Shown: positions 1 to 7,680, counted from the stretch's first letter. The stretch is 22,162 nucleotides of DNA from Deltaproteobacteria bacterium (GCA_020350905.1 CP070843.1:2650722-2672883); one strand, 5' to 3'. The notes: generated by a model from the letters alone, not told the origin. Made by a program: numbers and translations.

Positions 1-371
1 CTATTTAATCTTAGATACTTAGACAGACATATCAACCCGACATTACGAGCGGCCATCCCCGCTCAATGAGACAGTCTTGAGACACATCGTGGACGAGTGA
101 TATCAACACCATATAACTTATTGAAATTTATTATATTAAACCGTAGGAATAGGCGTTTGTCCCAACAAATGTATCATATTTTTCATGAGACATAAATGTC
201 TCATGAGACATAAACGCGACTGCAGAGTGCGGATTGAAAATCTGCTAAAAAGCTTGATGAAACCAGTAGCGGAACCTGATCGGAGAGAAAGACGGGAATA
301 ATCCGGATAGTCGATAAGAGACAAGGAAAAACAGGAGGCAGAATAAACAGGTTGGAACCTTTGCTCGTCCT
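1..371. other. Gene-free region with regulatory-looking repeats
   Basis: I find no convincing gene in this 371-base stretch; its one longer reading frame is low-complexity and crosses the palindrome described separately. The hexamer GAGACA recurs near 68, 78, 187, 205 and 311. A short inverted repeat (GAGCGG at 47-52, CCGCTC at 59-64) is not followed by a T-run, so it does not look like a terminator. The segment is AT-rich around 115-140. It may be an intergenic control region whose target gene lies outside the window. Confidence 0.5.
183..214. promoter_or_regulatory. Perfect palindrome overlapping a direct repeat (operator-like)
   Basis: TCATGAGACAT at 183-193 is repeated as its exact reverse complement at 196-206, with two bases between. 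CATGAGACATAAA at 184-196 is also repeated directly at 202-214, 18 bases later. A symmetric site with an extra half-site about two helical turns away is typical of an operator bound by a dimeric regulator. No regulator gene is recognisable beside it, so the function is inferred. Confidence 0.4.
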
Positions 372-611
372 CTATTTTCCAATGGTAATGCTCTCATCCT
401 CGAACAAGTCTTTCACTCCGGCTTCAGCCAGGGCGGGGTTTAGATATAGTTTGTATTTCTTTGCGCCCCTGGCATCAACAAAGGTATTGTCAAAAGTCAA
501 ATCTGCCTTCTTGAGAAGCTTGATCCTGCTGTCCATCAGAATGAAATGATAGTTTAATACCCCAAAGGTGAGAGCGGCTAAGATAACGACTATGATCGCA
601 ACTTTCTTCAT
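372..611 (-). CDS. Small membrane-anchored hypothetical protein (79 aa)
   Basis: A 79-residue protein of unknown function. Residues 1-27 are a short positive start (MKK) followed by a hydrophobic stretch, which looks like a signal anchor or signal peptide without an obvious cleavage site. The remainder is a small soluble domain with mixed charge (FVDARGAKKYKL and a C-terminal acidic patch DLFEDES), predicted to lie outside the cytoplasmic membrane. The ATG at 611 follows a G-rich stretch (TAGGGGAACT on the minus strand) that can act as a ribosome binding site. It lies 81 bases downstream of the yihY-like gene on the same strand, so the two may share a transcript. I do not recognise the family. 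Confidence 0.65.
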   Translation of the reverse strand: MKKVAIIVVILAALTFGVLNYHFILMDSRIKLLKKADLTFDNTFVDARGAKKYKLYLNPALAEAGVKDLFEDESITIGK

Positions 612-692
612 AGTTCCCCTACCTCAACTGCAATGATTGACCAATAGACGGCCCCTGAGCCTTACTTTCATGGCCCTCTCTCGGCCAGGCTA

Positions 693-2081
693 TTAACCCT
701 CACCGGAAGATGGGTCCACCTTTTGTGAAGATTGCGATACCAGGGTAACCGGGGACGGCTTTGATAGTGACAGGTCTTTCAGGGTACTACCCCGAAGTGC
801 CCGTGCCGTGGCTTGGTCGAGGTGGTCAACAAGCTGGTCAACGGCAAGCTCCGCCGATTCACTCTGCGGCTTGATATCAACCATTTCATTAGCCCCACGA
901 ACAGCATCCAGAACGTCTTTGAGCCCTGTAGTATCCAAGGGTCGGGCGGGCAGATAGGTTGGCGGCTCGCTCGCAGTCTGGGTCAAAAGACCGTGCCCTT
1001 CCAAAGCCTCCATTATGGGCTCCAAAGCCTCCGTCGGTACATTGAAACTTTGGGCGAATTCTTCCAACGTCAGTGCGGGGAGGTTGTCGTAGTAGTTGTT
1101 CCCGACCAAGAACATAACCAATAGGGCTAGCTTCTCTTGCATGCGGTTACTGAGCCGCAGCTCGCGCCGATAAGCAGTCACGGACTCGGGATGCTGGTGG
1201 TAGTAGGCGACACTGGCTCCCACAAGAACAATAAGCCAGCTCAAGTATAGCCAGATCATGAACATGATAAGAATGGCGAAGCCGGAGTAGATTGCAGTGT
1301 ACTTGGCGGACTTCACCACAAAAGAGGCAAAACCCCAGCCGCTGGCTTCCCACAGGACGCCCGCCACCAGTCCGCCAGTGAGGGCAGAGCGGAACCGCAC
1401 CCTAGTATTGGGTACAAAGATGTAGACGAAGGTAAACGCTGCAATAACCAGAAGATAAGGAACCAGTTTAGTCGCCAGTTCCATGAGACTGCCAAAAACC
1501 TTTATGGCCACCAGTTTCTGAACTACCGCTGTACTCATTACCGAAGCCGTAATGCCGAGTGCTGAAAACACCAGTACAGGGCCGATTAGGATAACACTAA
1601 GATAATCGCTGAATTTTTGTGACAGGGGGCGACTCCGATTCACGTGCCAGGTGTCGTTACAGGCTCTCTCGATCTTCTGGATCAATGAGATAACAGTGTA
1701 AAGAAGAAGTGCAAAACCTACTGAGCCAAGGACCCCGGCTTTGACACTATCCACAAATCCAATTAAGCGGGAAGTCACCTCGACCCCTCTCTCACCCATT
1801 GGCTTTAGGAAGTTAAGCAGAAGAGGTTCTATCTGATTGTGTACCCCGAATCCTTTCAGAACAGAGAAACTGACTGCAAGCAGTGGCACCAGGGCTAGTA
1901 GCGTTGTGTAGACCAGACTCATGGCTTTTAGGGTAAGTTGTCCTTCAAGCAGGTCACGTGTGAGCACGTAAAGCACCCGAAGCAGCTTGGTGAGCCAGAT
2001 CTTCCACCGGGGCAGGGAGGACAACTCCACCTCCCACACATTTTTTCTTAAGACCGTCTTCACCCTATTCTTGTTAATCAT
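693..2081 (-). CDS. YihY/BrkB (UPF0761) family inner-membrane protein
   Basis: A 462-residue integral membrane protein of the YihY/BrkB family, an old 'ribonuclease BN' misnomer whose function is still unclear. Roughly residues 45-300 hold the family's multi-helix core, with its typical features: LSLVYTTLLALVPLLAVSF-like first helix (here MSLVYTTLLALVP), the FVPNTRVRFRSALTGGLVAG region and GASVAYY near the last helix. After the membrane core, about residues 310-385 read as a soluble winged-helix-like module (LTLEEFAQSFNVPTEALEPIMEALEGHGLL), an extension found in a subset of the family. The last 70 residues are polar and poorly structured. The ATG at 2081 has only a weak ribosome binding site but is the first start in the frame. 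A sigma-70-type promoter lies about 90 bases upstream. Confidence 0.85.
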   Translation of the reverse strand: MINKNRVKTVLRKNVWEVELSSLPRWKIWLTKLLRVLYVLTRDLLEGQLTLKAMSLVYTTLLALVPLLAVSFSVLKGFGVHNQIEPLLLNFLKPMGERGVEVTSRLIGFVDSVKAGVLGSVGFALLLYTVISLIQKIERACNDTWHVNRSRPLSQKFSDYLSVILIGPVLVFSALGITASVMSTAVVQKLVAIKVFGSLMELATKLVPYLLVIAAFTFVYIFVPNTRVRFRSALTGGLVAGVLWEASGWGFASFVVKSAKYTAIYSGFAILIMFMIWLYLSWLIVLVGASVAYYHQHPESVTAYRRELRLSNRMQEKLALLVMFLVGNNYYDNLPALTLEEFAQSFNVPTEALEPIMEALEGHGLLTQTASEPPTYLPARPLDTTGLKDVLDAVRGANEMVDIKPQSESAELAVDQLVDHLDQATARALRGSTLKDLSLSKPSPVTLVSQSSQKVDPSSGEG

Positions 2082-2166
2082 GTCAACTAGTCAACACTCC
2101 CGACCCTCTCGTATGACGTCCACAAGTCCATATTACCTTCACGGTTAAATACTAAATATTGGTTTA

Positions 2167-2195
2167 ATAATGAACACTGAAACGGAAATTGTCAA
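2167..2195 (-). promoter_or_regulatory. Sigma-70-like promoter for the yihY-like gene
   Basis: On the minus strand a perfect -35 box TTGACA (2190-2195) is followed after 17 bases by CATTAT (2167-2172), four of six matches to TATAAT. It points to the gene starting at 2081 and would give a leader of about 80 bases. Confidence 0.5.
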
Positions 2196-2373
2196 CAAAA
2201 CAGTCCCTCTGCCTACCAAGACACCTTGTTCTGGGTTTTTAATACAGCTTGGTGTTTGAAATTCAGCAGTATCTCAATCAGTCGCCGCCAACAGCTCATC
2301 CCGACGGACCACTATCCCCCTGGTATTACCTATCATTTTAAGCCATTTCAAAGCTTTAACTTCCCTTTGTCAG

Positions 2374-2390
2374 TTGGCACCCTTATTGCG
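2374..2390 (+). promoter_or_regulatory. Sigma-54 (-24/-12) promoter for the SPOR-barrel gene
   Basis: TTGGCAC at 2374-2380, five bases, then TTGCG at 2386-2390 matches the RpoN consensus TGGCAC-N5-TTGC exactly, including the GG and GC at the required spacing. Transcription would start near 2401, about 63 bases before the ATG at 2464. RpoN promoters need an enhancer-binding activator; I could not pick out its upstream site. An overlapping inverted repeat (CACCCT at 2378-2383, AGGGTG at 2391-2396) may also play a part. Confidence 0.65.
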
Positions 2391-2463
2391 AGGGTGTGTA
2401 GGAATGATCGGGGCGGAAGCCATGCAACCAAAAAACAACTGAATTGGCGGGGATGTTACAGCC

Positions 2464-3855
2464 ATGAAACTAGCAACCCTGACAGGGTCCACCCGCAATC
2501 ATTCATGGGCCAGAGCTTTGCCGCGAAGGACAGGTAGTTTCTGGTGGTGGACTCTAATTTCACTAATTACCGTTTCCTGGGTAGTAACTACTCCAACTCA
2601 CCTCTCTGCCGCCCAGAAGTATTATTATATTCATGTCGGTTCATTCAGGGCCAAGGAAAAGGCTACCAAGGTCGCTCGGGGTCTGCAACAGAAAGGATAT
2701 CGTTCTGTGGTGAGCGGCGAGCGAGTGCAAAATAAGGGATACTGGTATCGTATTTATGTCGGTCCAATCTCCTCTTTGCAACAAGCCAAACTACAAAGCT
2801 CGGAATTGAAAAAAAGGGGGTTAACCAAGTACACGGCGATTTATAAAAAATCTCTTATCCGGGACGACTCGAAAAAAGCGGTAAGGACTGCAAAGAAAGC
2901 AGCACCTGTAGCCGCGGCGACCGCAGGCATAAAGCTCGGCCAGCCTTCTAAAACAGCACCGTCGGTTGGAAAAAAAGCTCCCACGATACAGACTAGTCAG
3001 CAGAGAGTGGAGGCTGCGAAAAAGGCTCCCCCCACTGTTTCACCTACAGAAGAGCGCCCAAAGGAGACATATCCTCCACCCAAACCTGATGCTAAGATCA
3101 GTGAAAAACCCTCCGGGGAGATATCTGAGTTGCAGCGGCGAGGATATGGCCGAAACATTTCTGCAGGAAAACTTTCTCTTTCCTTGCGGCAAACATATCG
3201 GGAGGTCAATACTGAATTGACCGATCGTACGAGCGTCACTTCGGACGGCACCACAAGTACCAAACAAGACCTCCCCATATCCAGTAGTGAAAAAAATGAT
3301 TTTGATACCGATATGAACCTCTCCATGTTGCGTGTCGGGCTCGGACTTACAGACTTTTTGGAGGTCTTTGGGGAGATAGGAGCTTGCTACGACGACTTTG
3401 AAGACTTTAATCTGGTTTATGGGGGTGGAGCACGACTGAATCTCTTCGAAGCAAAAACTGGCAGCCTAAGAGGATTGTACTCTGCACTGGAAGCAAATTA
3501 CCATAAAGGCAAGCTTGATACCGAATACCAGTCTATTGAGGGCAACAGGTTTACGAAAAACGCCGACTGGTGGGACTTTACTGGTAAAGGAGAGATCGGC
3601 TTTACCCGGAATCGGTTTGCCCTTTATGGTGGGGGGACCTATTTCGTCTATCGTGAAGATACCGACCGTAAACAGTTGGAAAACATTCCGCCGGGCCTCA
3701 CCTCGGTCAAATTCGAAGATGACCTTGAAGAGGAAAATAGCTTCGGTGCCTACGGCGGCCTCAGCGTTTCCCTGACTCCTGGTTTATTAGTAAATGTTGA
3801 GGGTCAGGTATTCACTCAGAGTAGCATCACAGGCGTAATTGAATATCGCTTCTAG
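2464..3855 (+). CDS. SPOR-domain protein with C-terminal outer-membrane beta-barrel
   Basis: A 463-residue exported protein. Residues 1-50 hold a long positively charged start and a hydrophobic signal segment ending near LSAA. Residues about 52-128 form a SPOR domain (YYYIHVGSFRAKEKA ... YWYRIYVGPISS ... LKKRG); such domains bind glycan strands stripped of stem peptides. Residues 130-215 are a Lys/Ala/Pro-rich linker. From about 225 to the end, alternating hydrophobic/polar strands and paired acidic turns look like a small outer-membrane beta-barrel, and the chain ends in IEYRF, the terminal aromatic expected of a BAM substrate. The likely role is an outer-membrane protein tethered to the cell wall; this is inference. 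It lies behind a sigma-54 promoter. The ATG at 2464 has only a modest ribosome binding site (GGGGAT). Confidence 0.75.
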   Translation: MKLATLTGSTRNHSWARALPRRTGSFWWWTLISLITVSWVVTTPTHLSAAQKYYYIHVGSFRAKEKATKVARGLQQKGYRSVVSGERVQNKGYWYRIYVGPISSLQQAKLQSSELKKRGLTKYTAIYKKSLIRDDSKKAVRTAKKAAPVAAATAGIKLGQPSKTAPSVGKKAPTIQTSQQRVEAAKKAPPTVSPTEERPKETYPPPKPDAKISEKPSGEISELQRRGYGRNISAGKLSLSLRQTYREVNTELTDRTSVTSDGTTSTKQDLPISSSEKNDFDTDMNLSMLRVGLGLTDFLEVFGEIGACYDDFEDFNLVYGGGARLNLFEAKTGSLRGLYSALEANYHKGKLDTEYQSIEGNRFTKNADWWDFTGKGEIGFTRNRFALYGGGTYFVYREDTDRKQLENIPPGLTSVKFEDDLEEENSFGAYGGLSVSLTPGLLVNVEGQVFTQSSITGVIEYRF

Positions 3856-3856
3856 C

Positions 3857-3885
3857 CCCGTGGAAACGGGACTTATAATTTTCTC
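3857..3885 (+). terminator. Weak terminator-like hairpin after the SPOR-barrel gene
   Basis: CCCGT, four bases, then ACGGG starts two bases after the stop codon and is followed by a T-rich stretch (TTATAATTTTC). The stem is only five base pairs and the T-run is broken, so this is a weak candidate. Confidence 0.3.
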
Positions 3886-4050
3886 CAACAAGCTGCAGGG
3901 CATTATCACGTTACATTGGATTACTGTGGTTGAGTTCAAAACTATCGCCCTTCTGTCTGTCCTCCTCTAGTTTCCTTCATGGTTCTTTGATAAACTGGCA
4001 GTCCGTCTCTGTCATGACTATAAAAGGAAACTTCGCAAAGAGATTTTTTG

Positions 4051-4680
4051 ATGAGAAAAAGCTTCTTCATCTGTGTGCTGGTACTATTGAGCACACCCTC
4101 CGTAGGCCACAGCGAGCAACCAATAGATGTATTGCAGAAAAGCATCAATGCGGGTATCGCCATCTTGGAGGATCCTCAGTACCAGGATACCACCAAGAAG
4201 GACAGGCAGCAGCAAATCCTTTGCGAGACTGCCTGGGAAGCCTTCGACTTCAAAGAATTCTCCAAGCGGGTTCTCGGTTCAAACTGGCGCAACTTCACTC
4301 CAAGTCAGAGGAGACAATTTATAGAAGTTTTCTCCGAATTCCTGTGCAAATACTATATTACCAGGCTGCAGGAGAGATACACGAATGAAGAAGTCATTTA
4401 TTTGAATCAACACCCGCTGGCCGACTCCAGAGCTCTCGTCAAAGTCAATGTCCTCTGGAAGGGGGTGGAGGTACCGGTTGAAGTACGGATGCTAAAGCGC
4501 CATGACAGCTGGAAAGTATACGACATTATTGTTCTGGGTGTAAGCGGTGTAAGGAATTATCGCGCTCAGTTCCAAACGATCCTTCTCAAACAATCACCCA
4601 CGCAGGTAATCGGGCTTATAGAGAATAGGATAAAACAGGAAGGAAAGAGGGCTCATGACAAGAGGAAGGCAAATGAATAG
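4051..4680 (+). CDS. MlaC/Ttg2D-family periplasmic phospholipid-binding protein
   Basis: A 209-residue protein of the MlaC (toluene-tolerance Ttg2D) family. MlaC proteins carry phospholipids across the periplasm between the outer-membrane MlaA complex and the inner-membrane MlaFEDB transporter. Residues 1-22 form a signal peptide ending near VGHS. The body shows the family pattern: the segment with LGSNWRNFTPSQRRQFIEVF, the YYITRLQ helix, then strands with LVKVNVLWKG, EVRMLKR and SWKVYDIIVLGVSGVRNYRAQF. A TTG codon directly precedes the ATG at 4051; I chose the ATG because AAAGAGA stands eight bases before it. Unlike classical mla operons, no mlaE, mlaF, mlaD or mlaA homologue is next to it, so it is an orphan here. 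The C-terminal tail is short and very basic. Confidence 0.85.
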   Translation: MRKSFFICVLVLLSTPSVGHSEQPIDVLQKSINAGIAILEDPQYQDTTKKDRQQQILCETAWEAFDFKEFSKRVLGSNWRNFTPSQRRQFIEVFSEFLCKYYITRLQERYTNEEVIYLNQHPLADSRALVKVNVLWKGVEVPVEVRMLKRHDSWKVYDIIVLGVSGVRNYRAQFQTILLKQSPTQVIGLIENRIKQEGKRAHDKRKANE

Positions 4681-4785
4681 AGGAAACACCATCCCTCTTG
4701 TGACCCCCTCCTCAGCAATGAGGTACGATTGGATCATGCCTGCCACGTCTCCGTGCTTGTTAAACCGAAATAATCAATACAGTTT

Positions 4786-4821
4786 CGTGGTCGCAGCAAG
4801 TAATTCATAAAATATCCGGGC
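4786..4821 (+). repeat. Lone right end of the 186-bp palindromic element
   Basis: The segment matches the right end of the full copies at 10578-10759 and 21961-22146: GGTCGCAGCA, then ATTCAT, then AATATCCGGGC. No left half is present. The TAA stop codon of the convergent gene (4823-4825, minus) begins one base beyond its edge. Confidence 0.7.
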
Positions 4822-4822
4822 T

Positions 4823-5434
4823 TTAGGCAGAGGCATAGACACCTCGACTTATTCGCTCTATTTTGCCTTCTTTCCCCGCCCTGTAGAGAATGTTTCTGAT
4901 GCTGTTGTCAGGTAGGCCTGTTATCTTCTTTAATGTGGCTATGTCTACCCCCCTTTTATGGCCTTTTATGGTCCTGAGGACCACGTCCGCGGGTGACTGC
5001 TTCCGGATCTTACGGATGGCGGGCTTCTTGGCGGGGGTTTTCTTCTTCGGCGCAGCCGTGGCATTCGCTACCACCATATTGATCTTCTTCACATCTGCCA
5101 TCAGATCTTTGAACTTATCAATCAGGTTCTTTACCGCCTTTTTGCGCTCGGCAACTGCCGGTTGCCGTTTTTGCCGAAAATGGTGCAGGGTGCGCGTGGC
5201 TGCATGGAGAAACTGCATGGAGGCGGGTGAGGCCGATCCCTTTCTGACTCTCAAATAGTTGCAGATCGGCAGAGACAACTCGATCAACCTTTTGCTATAG
5301 CGGTCCTTCGCGAGTTTCTCTTTCAGTCCCTCAAGCTCCTTCTCAAACTTCCTGATAGTTTGAGGACTAATTTCCCAATCCAGAGTCAAGAGGCTCGCCT
5401 TCAAAGGTTCCAACACGTCAACCTTTTGCTTCAT
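4823..5434 (-). CDS. Putative DNA-binding protein, coiled N-terminus plus winged helix
   Basis: A 203-residue protein that I cannot assign to a named family. Residues 1-120 are largely helical and charged, rich in Lys, Glu and Leu, and likely form a helical bundle or coiled coil. Residues 124-148 are a Lys/Pro/Ala linker (KKKTPAKKPAIRKIRKQ) that could contact DNA. Residues 150-203 read as a winged helix-turn-helix (GVDIATLKKITGLPDNSIRN, then a wing ending RISRGVYAS), like the small domains of DpnI-type and other regulators. The ATG at 5434 has an ideal ribosome binding site (AAGGAG six bases before). The upstream leader carries a perfect 8-bp palindrome and a sigma-54-like site. A DNA-binding role is inferred from the C-terminal fold pattern. 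Confidence 0.7.
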   Translation of the reverse strand: MKQKVDVLEPLKASLLTLDWEISPQTIRKFEKELEGLKEKLAKDRYSKRLIELSLPICNYLRVRKGSASPASMQFLHAATRTLHHFRQKRQPAVAERKKAVKNLIDKFKDLMADVKKINMVVANATAAPKKKTPAKKPAIRKIRKQSPADVVLRTIKGHKRGVDIATLKKITGLPDNSIRNILYRAGKEGKIERISRGVYASA

Positions 5435-5460
5435 GGTCTTCTCCTTATGTTCGAAACAGA

Positions 5461-5490
5461 TGCTCCTCAGAGGAGCACATATCGTGCCAA
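5461..5490 (-). promoter_or_regulatory. Sigma-54-like promoter next to a palindrome
   Basis: On the minus strand, TTGGCACG then four bases then GTGC (5475-5490) matches the RpoN consensus except for one base of the -12 box. Directly downstream, TGCTCCTC, one base, GAGGAGCA (5461-5477) is a perfect inverted repeat lying at or just after the expected start of transcription. It could be an operator or an RNA hairpin in the leader of the gene starting at 5434. Confidence 0.35.
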
Positions 5491-5530
5491 TTATTTATAG
5501 AAGTCAAAACTTTTTGCACCCCATATCAGG

Positions 5531-6502
5531 TCAAATCCGAGATTCGTCCAGGAATGATACCACCCGCGATTCAAACCAGTACTCTCTTTCCTTGTTCACG
5601 GAGATAAATCCCACATGTCCTCCGGATTCTGGCATCTCAAGAAAAAAGTTGGGGTTTGCCTTTGCTTCTTCTATGGGGTAGCAGGGTTCGGCAAGAAAAG
5701 GATCGTTTTTGGCGTTAACCAGCAGAGAAGGAATGGTTAGATTGTGCAGGAACTGTTTGCAGCTCGCCTGACGGTAGTAGTCATCTGCGTTCCGAAATCC
5801 ATTGATCGGTGCAGTGTAGCGGTCGTCAAATTCTTTGAATGTCTTGATCTGATGGTAGCCCTCGTCGCTAATCCTGTCCGGCATGATGCGCATCTTTGCC
5901 TTTATTTTTTGGTGGAGCATTCGAGTGAATCGGTCCATGTAGAACTTATTTGAAAACCTTGCCATCTTCTCAGCACCTGATGCTAGATCGCAAGGGACTG
6001 AACAGACCACGGCCCCAACAATTGCAGAATTCGCTCCCTGACCACGCTCTCCCAGGTACTTTAAGGTCATGTTACCACCCAAGCTGAATCCGACAAGGGC
6101 GATGGAACTGTAGTCTTCTTCAGCGATCACGTGTTGAATGACCGCGTGGAGATCCTCGGACGCCCCACTGTGGTAAAAACGGAGCTTTTTGTTTGGCTCA
6201 CCACTGCAGCCTCTCATATTCCAGGCCAGTCCGTCCCAACCATTGCGGTTCACTGCCCTGACCATTCCCAAGATATACCAACGTTCCGAATTGCCCTCCA
6301 AACCGTGAGTAATTATTGCCAGTCTTTTTGCCCCCACCCTGGACCAATCGAGATCCAAGAAATCGTCGTCCGGTGTCCAGATTCGCTCCCTTTCATAGGT
6401 AACCCCTTTCACCCTGCGAAATAGGGTGGGAAACAACGACTGGATGTGTCCATTACTAAAACCAAGAGGAGGAACATAGCTTGACTGTGAAATAACCGGC
6501 AT
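5531..6502 (-). CDS. YheT-family alpha/beta hydrolase
   Basis: A 323-residue alpha/beta hydrolase of the YheT/EMB8-ABHD family, cytoplasmic, with probable esterase activity on an unknown lipid-like substrate. The catalytic set is complete: nucleophile Ser140 in GFSLGGN, Asp267 in NAKNDPFL, and His296 in SGGHVGF; His66-Gly67 in ITHGLEG forms the oxyanion region. The family signature PPLGFSNGHIQSLFP near the N-terminus is present. The frame opens 14 codons earlier at a TTG, but the ATG at 6502 is preferred: GAGAGG stands five bases before it and the family begins at this point. Length is near that of E. coli YheT (about 340). It follows the EamA transporter gene on the same strand at a gap of about 70 bases. 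Confidence 0.88.
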   Translation of the reverse strand: MPVISQSSYVPPLGFSNGHIQSLFPTLFRRVKGVTYERERIWTPDDDFLDLDWSRVGAKRLAIITHGLEGNSERWYILGMVRAVNRNGWDGLAWNMRGCSGEPNKKLRFYHSGASEDLHAVIQHVIAEEDYSSIALVGFSLGGNMTLKYLGERGQGANSAIVGAVVCSVPCDLASGAEKMARFSNKFYMDRFTRMLHQKIKAKMRIMPDRISDEGYHQIKTFKEFDDRYTAPINGFRNADDYYRQASCKQFLHNLTIPSLLVNAKNDPFLAEPCYPIEEAKANPNFFLEMPESGGHVGFISVNKEREYWFESRVVSFLDESRI

Positions 6503-6575
6503 TTGACCTCTCACAGGGCTCACAGAGTTCTCAGAGAGCTCCAAAAATACCCTAGATTATGTAAAATTAAATCCC

Positions 6576-7475
6576 CTACGTCTTCTCGCCGCGCGCCGCG
6601 AGGTAGATGGCGGCGAGAATGAGAGTGCCCCCTACAAACTTCGTCCACGTTAAGGTTTCCCCAAATATGACGTAAGCCAGTATGGTGGCGCCAATGGGTT
6701 CACCCAGAAGACTCACGGCGATGAGGCTGGCACTGAACCATTTGAGCGCCCAATTGTAGCTGCTGTGGCCAATGATTTGCGAAATAAGGGCCATGCCGAC
6801 AAATGCCGAGTAGGTCCCCGGGCTGAAACCCACAACCGGGAGATGCAGGGCAAAAACCAATGACCACAATATGATTGCCGCACTACCGTAACAGAGGACT
6901 ATATAGGCGAGTAACGAGAGTTTCTGTCTCAGATTACGGCCCAGTAATAGATACATTGCAGCACAGATGCTGCCGAGTAAGGCCAAAAAATCGCCCCACA
7001 ATGCCTGTCTTCCAATGACAAAGTCCCCGGCACCAATAATAACGCCGCCTATGACGCTGATCACGATTCCGATTCTGGTCATCCAGCTCAGACGATCCTT
7101 GCTTATTAGAGGCGTTAACACGCCAACCCAGATCGGATTGGTGTTTACCAGAACCACGCTATTGGCCACGGAGGTATAGTTTAGAGACGAAATCCAAGTA
7201 CCGAAGTGCAAAGCGAGAAAAAGCCCAGCCAATCCGGCCAGGAGATATTCTTTTTTCTCCAGACCAAGAAGTTCATCACCAACCTGCCACCAAGCAATGG
7301 GAGCCAATATCAGTGAAGCCAGACCAACCCGGTATGCTGCGATTACAAGGGCTGGTGCCTCGGCCAGACGCGCAAAGATGGCCCCGGTGGAAACCGCCAA
7401 AACGCCACTAATCAGAGCCAGCGAAGGATTGAAGGGAGCGTTGTCTTTCTCGTTCACATCCACTGGTCCCACCAA
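6576..7475 (-). CDS. EamA/DMT-family transporter
   Basis: A drug/metabolite-transporter superfamily protein with two EamA repeats, about ten hydrophobic helices in all. The first repeat begins with LALISGVLAVSTGAIFARLAE and the second near WGDFLALLGSICAAMYLLLGR; the family's ending, with SLLGEPIGATILAYVIFGE, is present. Substrates of this group are metabolites or amino acids and cannot be predicted here. The open frame extends to a TTG at 7544, but those first codons are made of the GGATTTC heptad repeat and are surely not protein. I prefer TTG at 7475, eight bases after GGAG; GTG at 7472 is an equally possible start. The start remains uncertain by up to about ten codons. Confidence 0.85.
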   Translation of the reverse strand: MVGPVDVNEKDNAPFNPSLALISGVLAVSTGAIFARLAEAPALVIAAYRVGLASLILAPIAWWQVGDELLGLEKKEYLLAGLAGLFLALHFGTWISSLNYTSVANSVVLVNTNPIWVGVLTPLISKDRLSWMTRIGIVISVIGGVIIGAGDFVIGRQALWGDFLALLGSICAAMYLLLGRNLRQKLSLLAYIVLCYGSAAIILWSLVFALHLPVVGFSPGTYSAFVGMALISQIIGHSSYNWALKWFSASLIAVSLLGEPIGATILAYVIFGETLTWTKFVGGTLILAAIYLAARGEKT

Positions 7476-7510
7476 GAATTCTGCTCCATGGTCGCCACTA
7501 CACACATACC

Positions 7511-7675
7511 AAAATTCGAAATCCGAAATCCGAAACAAATTCAAAATTCGAATGTCTCAATGTTCAAAAAAAAGAGGGACCGACAGCTAGATTTTCTGGT
7601 CCTGATCATTCTGATTTTGAACATTCGGATTTGTTTCATGCTTCGTGCTTCCGATTTCGGATTTAAGAACTAGGA
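7511..7675. repeat. Heptad repeat element with inverted arms
   Basis: The left arm (from 7515) has tandem GAAATCC units followed by GAAACAAATTC and a GAATGT...TGTTCAAAA segment. The right arm (about 7615-7675) carries the reverse complement of the same motifs: TTTTGAACATTC, GGATTTGTTTC, then GATTTCGGATTT. The two arms could pair into a long imperfect hairpin. The left arm overlaps the artificial N-terminal extension of the EamA reading frame. Confidence 0.6.
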
Positions 7676-7680
7676 GATGG

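Larger units (their letters stand above)
2082..2463. other. Divergent intergenic region between the yihY-like and SPOR-barrel genes
   Basis: This 382-base gap separates two genes that point away from each other. It carries a sigma-70-type promoter for the leftward gene and a sigma-54-type promoter for the rightward gene, both listed separately. A small reading frame MQPKNN lies in the rightward leader (ATG at 2424) but has only a poor ribosome binding site. I see no further gene. Confidence 0.6.

Noticed and set aside
2391..2463. Riboswitch in the SPOR-barrel leader
   Set aside because: A hairpin and a GC-rich segment are present, but I could not match the conserved core of the cyclic-di-GMP or cobalamin classes.
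2226..2537. A 103-codon frame upstream of and overlapping the SPOR-barrel gene
   Set aside because: It crosses the sigma-54 promoter and runs out of frame into the better-supported gene; no motif or ribosome binding site.
3930..4388. A 152-codon frame overlapping the MlaC-like gene
   Set aside because: It lies in another frame of a well-supported gene and has no motif.
7476..7544. N-terminal extension of the EamA protein
   Set aside because: These codons are mostly the GGATTTC heptad repeat; a start with GGAG lies inside the frame and fits the family better.
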